Positions 12,017-23,065 of a stretch of DNA of 64,000 bases are shown here, piece after piece; position 1 is the first letter of the stretch, and each line of letters begins with the position of its first letter. The position numbers were made by a program, and so were the translations under genes. A model generated the notes under the pieces. That model saw only the letters and a program-made list of their open reading frames with translations, ran no database searches and was not told the DNA's origin. This stretch comes from Cryptomeria japonica (Eukaryota > Streptophyta > Pinopsida > Cupressales > Cupressaceae). Where the stretch lies: assembly GCF_030272615.1 (NCBI RefSeq), contig NC_081410.1:128579640-128643639 (forward strand), read 5' to 3'.

Positions 12017-13684
12017 TGTAGCGTCATAAATTGTACGCACTTGCTAAAGCAGTACAATTTTACACCTAGTTTAGCACCCGCCTTGGTGCACTTTGCATTT
12101 GCATTGCATTTCCCCTTTAGCACTTAATTAATCAAATTAATTAGGTCTAAGGTTCTATTTCATCATCTTCTACATCATAAAGTTGGGCCCTTTCGTTAAA
12201 GTGTGCCCCTTTCATTTTATTCCTCCAATACATCACTCAATCAAAAACCCTAATTAAGTCCTATTTCAAACTTGGGGGCTTGGTTTTGGGGGTCAAAACA
12301 TCTCGAAATCACCTGTAACTTCGGGATTCTCTCTAAAATCATCATATCTGACGGCCCTAAAAAGTTGGTGAAAAGTTGTCAGGACCGTGGCGCCCGGAGT
12401 GCACATGGTCCCGGACATTTTTACCGAAATTTTAGGAGCGCGATCCAATCATAAAATAAAGCTTAACCCCAATAAATTGGCATGATATTCAATCTCTAGG
12501 TCGGCCAAAAGATGAAATTACGACCTAGGGTTTCATACATAAGAGCTCTCTTTCTTCATTTGAAGGGAGGGGGATCCGATTTTTGTTTTCAGGAACCTCA
12601 TATGCAGCGAAAGAGAAGATCTTTGAAGACTTCAACAACATTCAACATCCTTCTATCAAGCACTTATCAAATTCATTTCATTCATTTAGGGCTTGGAAGA
12701 CATTGAAGAACAATAGGAGATTACCGACTGAAGATTGGCTTGTACCCCTCCCTTGGGGGTTGGGTATGATTTCATGTTGTTTTCATGTCTTTGCATAAGC
12801 TTCAATATATCCTTTATTCATGCTTTAGATCACTTTGCATCTTGATTTAGAGCATTTACATTATCATTTACAAGCAATTAGGGTTTACTTTCTAGGTTGC
12901 TCTAGTTTGCTTTCTTGCATTTTAGGACCTTACACACACACTAGGTCTGCACACACAATACATTTTACAATACAACTTGGCTATTCGTGGAGGTGGAAAT
13001 CACCGAAGCGGGGGTTTGAATAAGGCAAAACCCTATATAGCCGCCCATCCCCTTTTCAGATATAATTGTAGGTTTCGGGACTCGGACGACGCCATAGGTG
13101 ACAGATCCGGGAAGAGCAGGTCGAGACAGCACTCCACATCAAATTGCAGAACAAAAGACCTGGACAGGGGCGCTGGGCACCCTAATCCTGCCTGGACAGG
13201 GGTGCTAGGCGCCTTGGTCCCTGGGACAGAGGCGTTGGGCGCCCTGGTCCTCCTGATAGACAACATTTCCGACAGTTTTCCAGAGTTGCAGACAACAGTT
13301 TCAGGTGCAGTTTCAGGTGCAGAATCAGGACAGTGGTGCCCGCGCCCCCATCCCGAACATTTTCAATCAGATTTTGACTCCAGGTACGCATCTACATTCT
13401 TATTTTGTCCTTGTGTTTTCAGCTTTCCATTGTTTAAGTTCAATTATGCAATCTTATTATTAGTCCATACTTGCATTTTGGGGTTAAGAATTGAACTTGC
13501 ATAATTTTACCTTTCAATTACAACAAAGGAATAGAAATCCTAATAGGTAGCCTGTGGCTCTCTCTTTTACCAAAAAGAAGTAGCCAATTGTGTGATACCT
13601 CTAGGCTCTTTCGTATTCCACAAGTGTGTGGTTGAAAGTGAGATTAGGGCATGCTTGCTTAAGTCTCGCTTTTTCTCCTACACA
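12017..13684 (+). repeat. 5' LTR of element A
   Basis: It starts TGTAGCGTCATAAATTG and ends TTTTTCTCCTACACA. It is 1668 bp against 1624 bp for the right copy. The length difference lies in GC-rich short repeats around 13160-13330 (GGACAGGGGCGCTGGGC type and a duplicated CAGGTGCAGTTT). Open frames in the LTR, up to 175 codons at 12977-13504, reflect this GC-rich part and have no domain signature. Confidence 0.95.
12294..12446 (+). repeat. Shared ~150-bp module with GGACC-GGCGCC palindrome (A, left LTR)
   Basis: The module opens with TCAAAACATCTCGAAATCA, passes through TCTAAAATCATCATAT and holds a GC-rich core (GGACCGTGGCGCCCGG, then ATGGTCCCGGAC). It closes with ACATTTTT..GAAATTTTAGGAGCG. Copies occur in the right A LTR (23343-23496) and twice in the D leader (51815-51966 and 52450-52585). 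Confidence 0.75.
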
Positions 13685-13687
13685 TTT

Positions 13688-13705
13688 TGGTGAACCCGAC
13701 GTGAA
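13688..13705 (+). promoter_or_regulatory. Primer-binding site of element A
   Basis: TGGTGAACCCGACGTGAA begins three bases after the LTR and starts with TGG, as expected for pairing with a tRNA CCA end. Element D has the same site with one change (51515-51532). I cannot assign the tRNA species with confidence. Confidence 0.8.
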
Positions 13706-13860
13706 TCTATCATTGCTTCCTATTGCATTGTATTTGTTAGATCTAGATCTAGATTTAGTGTGTTTTCATTTCATGTTTCATTAAAAAGAAAAAAGAAAAA
13801 AAAAGGAGGGTGTGTTTCTTTGCATTGTGTGTTTAAATTTTATGCAACCTTTATTTCAAA

Positions 13861-15417
13861 ATGTCAAATTTTTATTTGCAAAATGTTCATGCTTTTGATG
13901 ATTATTATGAGTATAGCCAAGATGAATTAGATGAATCTTTAGATGAGTTTTTGAACCCTAAAGATGCCAAACCTTCATTTTACCAAAAACTCATAAACCT
14001 TGTTACTATGCCATTTCGTTGTGATGAGAAAGATAAGTCGAATGATTCCTCTCAAGGATACATTCCTATCAACTCTTCCACTAAATCTAGTAACATGGTT
14101 GTGTTCAATAATCCCCTCTATGAGGAGATGTCTCCTTTTGAATCAAAAGATAAACCTTTTAATCGATATGATCATGCTTTGTTGGATGATGCTCTTGATG
14201 ACTTTGTGGCTTTATCGAAATCTTTAAACAAGAACAAGACTTCTAAATTGGTTAACATGATAAACTTGAATGAGCATAACAAGCCTCTCTTTGAAGTCCA
14301 AGGTGCTTATCCTTCTCCCACCTTTCAAGTTCCTAAATCACCTCTCCTTACTGTCCAAGGAGGGTATGGTCATGATTCCTTTCTTACTCTGAATAAACCT
14401 GTCATCACCGTGCAAGGAAGAAAACCTGTGAGTCCTTATAGTTATGCCAAGCAAATAACTAGAGAAAGTTATCATGCGGTTGCCCATACTTATCATACCA
14501 GAAATAATAGGCAACCTAATCCTCCTCCTGTTATTCTGGTTTCTCTTCCTAATCCTCAACCAATTCTTCCACAAGCTCCGCGTATTTCACAAATGCTTAG
14601 TAAGGAGTATGATCTCATAGAACAACTTAAAGCTACCCCTGCTAAGATATCCCTTTGGGATTTGATTCAAACTTCTTCCGCTCATCAGGGAATGTTACAA
14701 GATGCCTTGAAAGATTTGAATGTTCCTCCACCGAATACATCTAGTAATATAGCATCTTTAGTTAACTCTGTGATGAATCCTAAAGCTCAAATTGTGTTTA
14801 CCCAAGATGAGTTGCCTACTAGTGAAATCCAACAACAATATGATCCCTTGATGATTGTGGTTATCATGAAAGACACTGCTATAAGACGAACACTAGTAGA
14901 TAATGGCTCTGGCCTTAATGTGTGTAGCATCAATCTATTGCATAAGATGAATGTGGATACATCTCTCATTGAGCCTGATTCTCATCCCATTTGAGGCTTT
15001 GACAATGTGGCTAAGACTTCATTAGGTATTATCACCTTACCTCTCATAGTAGGGCCTGTTACTTTGCCTACTCCTATCCATGTTATGTCGGGAAATTTAA
15101 CGTACAACTTGTTATTAGGGAGACCTTGGATTCATAGTATGCAAGCTGTCCCCTCTACATTGCATAGACAAGTTAAATTAATTTATAAATATAAGACATA
15201 TACCTTGATAGGTGATACTAATTTCCAAGCTTGTCTACAAAGATCTACTTCCAAAGGGAGTTCTTCTAAGCCATCCTCGTCTAGTGATGACTCTTTAAAT
15301 AAGATACCTATCGATGAGTCCTCGCTCTCTGATGATCAAAATTCTTTGGATGAGTCTGGAACTCCTGAAGAAGATTCTTCTCGACTTGAATCTACACATA
15401 CGAAGGATTTTTCCTGA
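13861..15417 (+). pseudogene. Protease-region ORF of element A (first pol segment), one nonsense codon
   Basis: Open from ATG 13861 for 377 codons to TGA 14992-14994, then on in the same frame to 15417. The N-terminal 200 residues are acidic and unrecognised, with a thrice-used VQG motif (LFEVQGAYPSP, LTVQGGYG, ITVQGRKP). A stretch KEYDLIEQLKATPAKISLWD at about residues 249-268 corresponds to the segment before protease in B. The retropepsin follows with LVDNGSGLNVCS at about residue 345; the active-site triad is Asp-Asn-Gly rather than Asp-Ser/Thr-Gly. The flap side and LLGRPWIHSMQAVPS lie after the stop. The TGA sits where C-to-T change of CGA would create it. No gag core or zinc knuckle is present. 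Confidence 0.85.
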
Positions 15418-16183
15418 GAAGGTTCTCGAAGAAGACGATTGGGGATCTCTTGATTTCAATCCCACCTTTGTAGGTGAATATAAGGTTCCTTCTAGAGAGC
15501 TTAAAGTTGAAAAGAAGGAAGAAGCTAAAAATCAATCAATCTTACCTGAACCTATGAGTAATAATTTTGTGGCCGCTTCTCAAACTTCTTCTCCTCACAC
15601 CTCTAGTTATGAAGAGTTTGATTCTTTATCTTACGAAAAACCACCTCCTCTTTCTGAAATGGCTGATCATTATGGTCGTGGTTTTCGCATTTTTGCTAAG
15701 CATGGGTATCATGGAAAAGGTTGTGGTGCTCATGAACAAGGGATAAAAGTTCCTCTAGAGACTAATTTTCACAATTATGCCTTTGGACTTGGCTATAATC
15801 CCTGCAAACGCACTAAAGCTTCTAAAAGACCATGCATTAGTGTTAATTCTATTTCTACATCTCTATCAATACAACACCCCGAGTATATTGATGGGGATCC
15901 TTCGTGTGCCTGTGCTTTGGATGTCTTCCCTACCGATGATGCTTTAGCTGAATTTTTGGGAGCCTATGACACTCTTCCTCATTATCATCACAATAGGGGA
16001 CTCCCTTATTGTTTGAACACTGAAGCTTATTTTGGAAAAGAGATTGATAATGATGAGATTGTGAAAGAATTCCCTCAGTTAAAGGATACTCCTCAACAAT
16101 GTAATCTTCTCATAAGTGACACCACTGATGTTAAGATGGATCCTTGCAATAAAGAGAAAGTATTAAAATTGGAAAATGTTTGA
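15418..16183 (+). pseudogene. G-patch-containing linker of element A pol (frame +1)
   Basis: The coding frame shifts near 15400-15420 and continues in a second frame to a TGA at 16181-16183. About residues 110-145 of this open stretch carry a G-patch-like motif (HYGRGFRIFAKHGYHGKG, then GLGYNP). The G-patch is an RNA-binding glycine motif seen between protease and RT in several retroelements, and element B has the equivalent at 31310-31425. The segment ends just before RT, where a second frame change is needed to enter the next frame. Whether either shift is programmed or decay cannot be decided here; decay is more likely because the two sites differ. Confidence 0.75.
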
Positions 16184-19100
16184 ATGAAGAGGAACAAAAA
16201 CAATATGAAGAGTTATTGCATGAATTCCCCGAGATCTTTGCTTGGACATACTCTGACATGCCTGGTATAGATCCTAAGATTGTTACTCATAACATTGTCT
16301 TAGTTCCTGATGCTAAGCCCGTGAAACAAAAGATTCGAAAAATGAATCCTAAGGTGGCTCTGCTTGTTAAGGCTGAGATTGAAAAGTTATTGGAGGCTGG
16401 ATTTATTCGCCCTATTGATTATTCCCCATGGATTTCAAATATTGTCACTGTGGCTAAACCGGATAACAAAATAAGAATGTGTACCGATTTTCGAGATTTG
16501 AATAAGGCTTCCTTGAAAGATGATTTCCCTCTTCCAAACATTGACATGATAGTTGATTCTATGGCAGGACATGCCTTGTTATCCTTCATGGATGGTTTTT
16601 CAGGATACAATCAAATTTTCATTAACCCTCAAGATCAATTTAAAACCGCTTTCACCACCCCTTGGGGTACGTTTTGTTGGATAATGATGCCTTTTGGACT
16701 TAAAAATGCCGGTGCAACTTATCAACGAGTGATGACCCTTATCTTTCATGATTATATGCATAAGATTTTAGAGGATTATGTTGATGATATTTTGGCCAAA
16801 TCCATTCTTCGCATGGATCATATTAAAATCCTTCGTCAAATCTTTGAAAGAATTCGTAAATATCACATGCGCTTGAATCCCCGAAAATGTGTTTTTGGTG
16901 TGGATAGTGGAAAACTATTAGGATTCATAGTTTCGCATCGTGGGATTGAGGTGGACACTAAGAAAATAGATGCTATTGTCAACATGCCACCTCCTAGAAA
17001 TGTGTCTCAACTTAAAAGCTTACAAGGAAAGATTCAAGCTATTCATAGGTTCGTATCTCAACTTGCGGATCATACCTTTCCTTTTACTCAACTTCTCGAA
17101 AAGAATATCACTTTTCAATGGAACGAAGATTGTCAGCAAGCATTTGAAGATTTAAAAGTGTATTTGGCTAGTCCTCCTGTTCTTCAACCTGCCGAACCTT
17201 CTAAACCTTTCCTTCTGTATAGAGCTGCTTCCTCTCATGCTCTCGCAGCATTGTTGGCACAACATGATAAAGATGGTAAGGAATGTCCGGTTTATTATAT
17301 AAGTCATACCTTACTCGATTATGAGACCCGATATTCTGCGATAGAAAGACAATGCTTGGCCTTGGTATTTGCGACTCAGAAATTGAGACATTATCTTTTA
17401 AATTCAGAAGTCCACGTCATGGTAAAGTTTGATCCTTTAAAGCATCTTTTCTCTAAAACTGGTTTATCAGGATGCCTAGCTAAGTGGGTTATGATGTTAA
17501 CTGAATTTGACCTTAAATTTGTTTCACAAAGAGCAATTAAAAGACAAGCATTGACCGATTACTTAGTTGAGGCCCCTTCACCTTTCTCCTTCCCTAATTC
17601 TGAGTCTTTCCCTGATGACTTCATTCTTTCTATAGAGAAGGATGAAACTTGGGAATTATACTTTGATGGTTCTAAGTGTCGTACAGGATCGGGGGCAGGT
17701 GTTGTTCTGATTTCTCCTACAAGGAAATCTATTCCCTTATCCTATCGTCTAAATTTCCTGTGTACCAATAACATTGCTAAGTATGAGGCTCTTATAGTAG
17801 GAATAAAAGCAGCCTTAGCTCTGAACATAAAACACATACATATTTATGGAGATTCGCAATTGATTATAAGACAAGTAACAAGATTGTATCAAGCAAAACA
17901 AGACAAATTATCACAATATAAAGATCTTGCTATCTCTTTATTACAAAAATTCGATTCTTATACCATGGAACCTGTTCCTCGAAAAAAGAATCGACATGCG
18001 GACGCAATGGCATGTGTGGCCTCTCTTGTATCTTTAGAGGACCCTATGGTTGATCTTAAATTTGTTATTCACAACCTTATTTCTCCAGCTATTGTAGACG
18101 ATTCTAGCTTGGTAACATGTTGTGACTTTGTAGATTCAGACGAATGGTATTCGCATATCGTAAGATATTTGACCGATGGTACCTTTCCTGATTCCGCCAA
18201 TAGGAACACTAGGGCTAGAATCCGCAAGCTGTCTGCTAGGTATATCATTCTTTCTAATGTCCTTTACCGAAGGGGTTATGACGGTATTCTCCTTCGCTGT
18301 CTTAACAAATCAGAAATCATCGTTGCTCTTGAAGAGGCACATTCAGGTGCCTATGGGGGGCATTTTGGAGGCAAATCCTTGGTGCAAAGATTGCTTCGTA
18401 TGGGATACTATTGGCAAACTATGCAGAAGGATTCTTTTTCATTTGTTAGGAAATGTCATCAATGTCAACAACACAATAATCTGATTCATGCTCATGCCCA
18501 AGAACTTCGTTCTCAAGTAGCTTCTTGGCCTTTCTCCGCATGGGGTTTGGATCTCATTGGTAAAATCTCTCCTCCTTCATCTCAAGGACACACCTTCATT
18601 ATAACCGCAACAGATTACTTTACGAAGTGGGTAGAAGCTATTCCCCTTCGCTCTACTACTGCTGACGTGATTTGTCAATTTCTTCTAGAAAACATCATTT
18701 CTCGATTTGGGATACCTTCCACTATAATCTCAGATAATGGGACATCATTTAAGAAAAAGGACGTGAAGAAATTCCTCGAGAAGTATCATATCAAACATCG
18801 ATTTTCTACACCATACTATCCTCGGTCAAATGGTCAAGCCGAATCATCCAATAAGATAATTGAACAAATTCTTCACAAAACCGTGAATAAGCATGGTAAG
18901 GATTGGAGTAATCAGCTAATCTATGCTCTTTGGGCCTACCGAACGAGTGTACGAATTGCTACAGGAACTACTCCTTATAATCTTGTTTATGGTGCTGACG
19001 CTATTATGCCTTTAGAATTAGAGATTCCATCACTTAGGGTTTCTCTCAAAGGTATAGTAGATGATGACTCTTATAGAGAACAACGACTTCAACAGCTTGA

Positions 19101-19403
19101 GATGGTTGATGAACAGCGTATAAACGCTCTTGAGCATATTCAAACGTATCATAAAACTCTACAACGAAGCTATAATGATAAGGTTATTCAACGTTCCTTC
19201 TCAGTAGGTGACTTAGTCCTCTATGAGAATCAGCGCAATGTGAATGCCTTACCTGTAGAAAAGGGAAATTTAGTCCTAATTGGCTTGGACCATATATCGT
19301 TATTGAAGATTATGGATCAGGTGCTTACAAAATAGCGGATGTAGATGGTACGCCTCTTAAAGAACCTATAAATGCTATGCACTTGCGTAGATATTATGCT
19401 TAA
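16184..19403 (+). CDS. Pol of element A: reverse transcriptase, two RNase H domains, integrase
   Basis: The open frame runs from 16180 to 19335 (1051 codons). A one-base change near 19260 moves the natural C-terminus into another frame that ends at TAA 19401-19403 (LRRYYA). RT: MCTDFRDLNKASLKDDFPLP near residue 105, FMDGFSGYNQ near 136-145, active site YVDD at about 200-203. A first RNase H follows RT (HALAALLAQ, YSAIERQCLALVFA, about 350-400). A second, archaeal-type RNase H has FDGS near 494, E near 536, GDS near 557 and HADA near 605. Integrase: His residues near 720-727, CHQC near 758-761, catalytic Asp near 790, Asp near 851 and Glu near 887 (D-35-E spacing). There is no chromodomain. 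Dual RNase H is a known mark of the Tat lineage. Confidence 0.92.
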
Positions 19404-19999
19404 TTCTTCATTCCTTATCTTTCATTTCATCTATCTTCTTTTCAGTTCTTCAACATTGGGTAATATGTTAGTATCTCCTTATTAGAGCAAAATAGAATTA
19501 AATGTTATGATGTTTAATCTATATTGGTTCGTTCTTGACAAGCGTGTTTCTTTACTTTATAGTTTGTCTTGAATTCATTTATGTAAATTGTAAAAGATTT
19601 ATGTTTCCATTATGCTAGCATATTATACAATGTCCTATGCGTTAAGTAGAATCGTATCATGTTGTATTTAACTAAATCACACTAGTTATATGATTCTTAG
19701 ACTTAATGCATATTTCTTCCCTATCATCAATGTAGTACTTGATTAAATATTTTAATTAAGTCACACATGTATCAATTTAATCATGGAGCATTGAGAAATC
19801 AATCACATGGAAATTAAATCCTGAACATACATGTACATCTACCAAATGTATTAGATTTAATCAAAACAGAATATACATTGCTTTAAGCATTAAAGATAAC
19901 ACATTTGAGACAAAAGAGAAGCATGTATATATATATGTGGATCATATACAAATATAGGTCACTGTACATCCAAAATGTGACCTATCCTACATCATAAAA
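19404..19999 (+). other. Spacer between pol and antisense gene in A
   Basis: AT-rich, with no gene supported. It holds a short (AT)n run at 19928-19936. Confidence 0.5.
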
Positions 20000-22506
20000 T
20001 CATCTCCTATCCCTAGGGCTGGTGGCTGGAGAGTGTCGACTAGATGCTCCCTCCTGATCCGGCCGTGTAGGTGGACCCATAGGTGTGTAGCGCGATATAG
20101 ACCGCGAGTGACTCCGAGAGGAACTCCTACGATCCCTATCCATAAGGATCGCGTGATAGGAGGAAGCCTCAGCCTGAGCAGCTGCTAGATCTCGCCCCGC
20201 CTGCTGTAGGTCCTCTGATAGGACTCTCTCTCTCTCCCTCCATATGTCTACCTGTACTCGGAATGGGGAAAACAAGTCCTCATGCTGACCCGCGTTCCCC
20301 TGAGGCCTATAAGCGATCTGTGAGGAACTAGGGATCTGTGCCATCGTGGAAATGTCTGTCATTGCTTGCTGAATCAAGGAACGCCACTCCTGCACATTAG
20401 CTGTAGCAGTAGAACAGATTTTTGTATTAGTACCATTCTATATCATCAAAACATTAATCAATCAATATAAACCTACTATACCTAGATCTCCCTCACGCTA
20501 GTAGGGATCATGGTATGGTAGCATCTGTGACTGGGATCTACTAGGCTCCCCTCGCTTGAATAATTTGTGCACGATGGGTGTAGGCTAGACGGTACTAGGA
20601 ACAGGTCTCCGTATCGCCTCGTGTTCCCCCTTTTGGGGAATGAGAGGAGGATCCAGAGCTATGGTATCATCTCCTAAATGGTGGGGAGCTGCATCTGACC
20701 CCTCCTCATCATCTCTATCCTCTTCCTCCTCCTCCTTGTCATCCTCATCCTCGTCCGCATCCTCACCTGCATCCTCGTTCTCCTCATCTCTATCTGTGTC
20801 ATCCTCCTCATCCTCCTCCTCCTCGGCACTAGGCTGATCTCCTGTGGGTAGATCAGGATCTCTTGCCTCCTCATGACCCTCTCCCTCCTCTGGCTCCTCT
20901 GACCTGGATCCCTGGTCCTCATCTCGGTCTCCATGTCTCCATGGGCCGGGATGGCCTGTCGGGTGATCTGGTGGAAAGATAGGCCCTGGGTATGATCTCA
21001 TAAACCATGAGACATATCTACGTTGTGCTCCAGGCTCTGCAGAGTAATCGGTAACTACATCTTGATCAGATCCCTCTATATCTGTAGTCTCGATGTCATC
21101 TATCGTCGGTCTCGCTACTGCTCTAGGTCTGGGAAGGACTAGTGAGTGTCGAGTATAGATGGGCACATCGGCTGGAACACACTGCTCTAGCCCAAACTGC
21201 CTCCGTACTCGGTCGAAGTAGAATGGGACTATGATATGTGGATATCATCCCCGTAGTAGGCGGTTCCTCTGTAAGCATGCTAACTGTCTCTCCATCCCAT
21301 CCCATCTGTTCATTCGTAGATAGGGTCTCCACACGGTCACCTCGGCTGTCAGTCTATCAAAAATCACTCTCCAATATAACAGATCTCCAAATCTCCACTC
21401 GCTGGTAAGTGGATAAGCAAACACCCTAGGTCGCTCGCTAGCCGTACTCATCGGAAAGCCGACAGGCCTGGTGCATGTGAAGTGCTCAAATACCCACACC
21501 TGCAGAAGTGTGCATGTCATCAAGCTACAACCCTGTCCAAAAACATACTCCTCAAGGTCGTGATAGAGATGTGCAAGCATACTCTGACCCTAAGCATACA
21601 CTCTCCTGTGTCTCTCCATAGCTCTGATGCACCATGTGAGACCCCCATGCATATGCGTACCTCACCCATTAGGGCAGACGGCTAGTGCTATGATGGCGAT
21701 CATAAGGCGTCTCACAAGGGGAACCTCTCCTGTAGGATGTAAGAGCCAGCTGACCATGATGCGACCTCTCGTCTCGCTCAGCATGACTCTCCCTATGCAA
21801 TATACCTTCTCTCTCTGATGATCCTCCGCTGACCGATCGGTCGTGTATGTAACAGTAGCTCCTCTGATAGGAAGATGAAGTATGCGGTACACATCCTCAA
21901 GTGTGACCGTCAGCTCCCCTACTGGAAGATGAAATGTGCATGTGTCAGGATCCCATCGCTCCATCAGTGCCATCAGCATCGCAGAATGGAACCGAATGGC
22001 TGGCATGAGGATCGCATACCATAATCCCACGATCAACAATGTGTCTCTCTCTGCCTGAGTCAGCCGCGGAATCTGATCTCACAAACTACGAAGAATATGT
22101 CCCGCCGTATGCTCTCTCATGTATGGGAGACCCTGCAACACAAAAACATAACTGTAATCAGTACTCAATCATCAAAATCACTCATGCAAACTGTCGAACA
22201 TCGTATGCTAACCCTGAAATCCCTCGCCAAGCCCTAATTGGGACCATGGTGCCCTGTCAGGGACCATGGCGCCCTGAAGGGACCATGGCGCCCTGAGGGG
22301 ACCATGGCGCTCTGGGTGGGGCCCGGGTCAGACTTCAGGGCCCGCAAATGATCACAAAAAGTCAAAATGCGGAAAATCAAAAGTCAACGTTCAATCAACT
22401 CACCTCGTCTAGTGGCTCGTCGTCAATCACGGCCTGGCGCAGGATCTCAATCCTCGTGGGACGCTTCGGTCATCATGAAGGCATGATGATGGCTATGTGG
22501 GCTCCC
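20000..22506 (-). pseudogene. Antisense plant mobile domain (PMD, MAIN/MAIL-like) gene with introns, captured by A
   Basis: The minus-strand exons inferred from splice-like borders are 22506-22404, 22132-21666, 21589-20482 and 20400-20000. The PMD signature is clear in exon 2: LMERWDPDTCTFHLPVGELT near 21890-21960, then TLEDVYRILHLPIRGA. This is the family formerly called aminotransferase-like or protein-phosphatase-7-long-form. Intron borders follow GT-AG with a good donor GACGAG/GTGAGT (22403) and pyrimidine-rich acceptors (TTTTTGTGTTGCAG at 22133). Exons 1-2 and 3-4 join in phase; the exon 2-3 phase does not fit the best sites. Exon 3 ends in a Glu/Asp-rich run (20700-20840), and exon 4 is a coiled-coil, Ser/Arg-rich tail. 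There are at least three stop codons (for example TGA in exon 2 near 22083). PMD proteins act in plant transposon silencing and meristem maintenance, and PMD ORFs antisense to Tat elements are known as a class. Confidence 0.8.
22239..22330. repeat. Tandem GGGACCATGGCGCCCTGA repeats in PMD intron 1
   Basis: Four units of about 20 bp, each GGGACCATGGCGCCCT with small changes, followed by GGGGCCCGGG. The unit resembles the palindromic core of the module in the A and D LTRs and leader. Confidence 0.85.
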
Positions 22507-23065
22507 CTGCAATGAACAGTATTCCGAAATCAACAAAGTGACAAATGCAAATGTCACTTTCAAGGTATATACTTTCATTCCTTTACCTTTACTTTCAAAA
22601 CCCTAATTTTCCTCTGTCATTCATTTCATCATAACTTGAGTTTGGGAGATGCGATTTTCGAACCGTTTGTTGTGTAGGAATCTTATTTTCCTTCCCCTAC
22701 TCTCGGGATGTTCCAAAAAGTGTTCTAATGAAGCCTCTTTAGTGAACATCCCTCATCAATAATCTCTTACACAATTTGTCGTAAGTAAACATGCTACCCT
22801 GTTTCACCTCCCTAATAAGCAAGACGAAACAGGGGGGGCATATAGCTACTCACAAATTTCATCACTTTCCTTAGTAAGCATTAGGTGATTTTGTGATCTA
22901 ACGTGTGTTTTGTAGGGTGCGGTTCCTAACTGTGTACTGCAGATACCGCTGGGGGCTTCGTCCGACAACTTATGGATATATCCTTTTTCAAATGATGTTT
23001 ACTTTTCTGTACTTTAGCTTGCATATGCACGCAGTACTCATATGACTGCTAAAGTGGGGGCTAAA
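22507..23065 (+). other. 3' untranslated end of element A
   Basis: No gene is supported. A purine block ACAGGGGGGGCATATAG near 22827 resembles GTAGGGGGGCATACATC near 56559 in element D, which suggests common ancestry of the two 3' ends. A further acceptor-like TTCATTGCAG on the minus strand at 22516-22507 bounds PMD exon 1, so part of this stretch may be an upstream PMD intron. Confidence 0.55.
23048..23065 (+). promoter_or_regulatory. Polypurine tract of element A
   Basis: GCTAAAGTGGGGGCTAAA directly abuts the 3' LTR (TGTAGC). It is identical over all 18 bases to the tract before the 3' LTR of D (56848-56865). Confidence 0.9.

Noticed and set aside
12977..13504. 175-codon ORF in the A LTR (partner at 24026-24509)
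   Set aside because: Lies in LTR; frames differ between the two LTRs because of indels in GC-rich repeats.
13861..16183. Programmed frameshifts in A pol
   Set aside because: The shifts near 15410, 16180 and 19260 differ in kind and lack a clear slippery heptamer plus structure; decay is simpler.
20640..20837. Plus-strand Ser-rich ORF
   Set aside because: Shadow of the Glu/Asp-rich exon of the antisense PMD gene.
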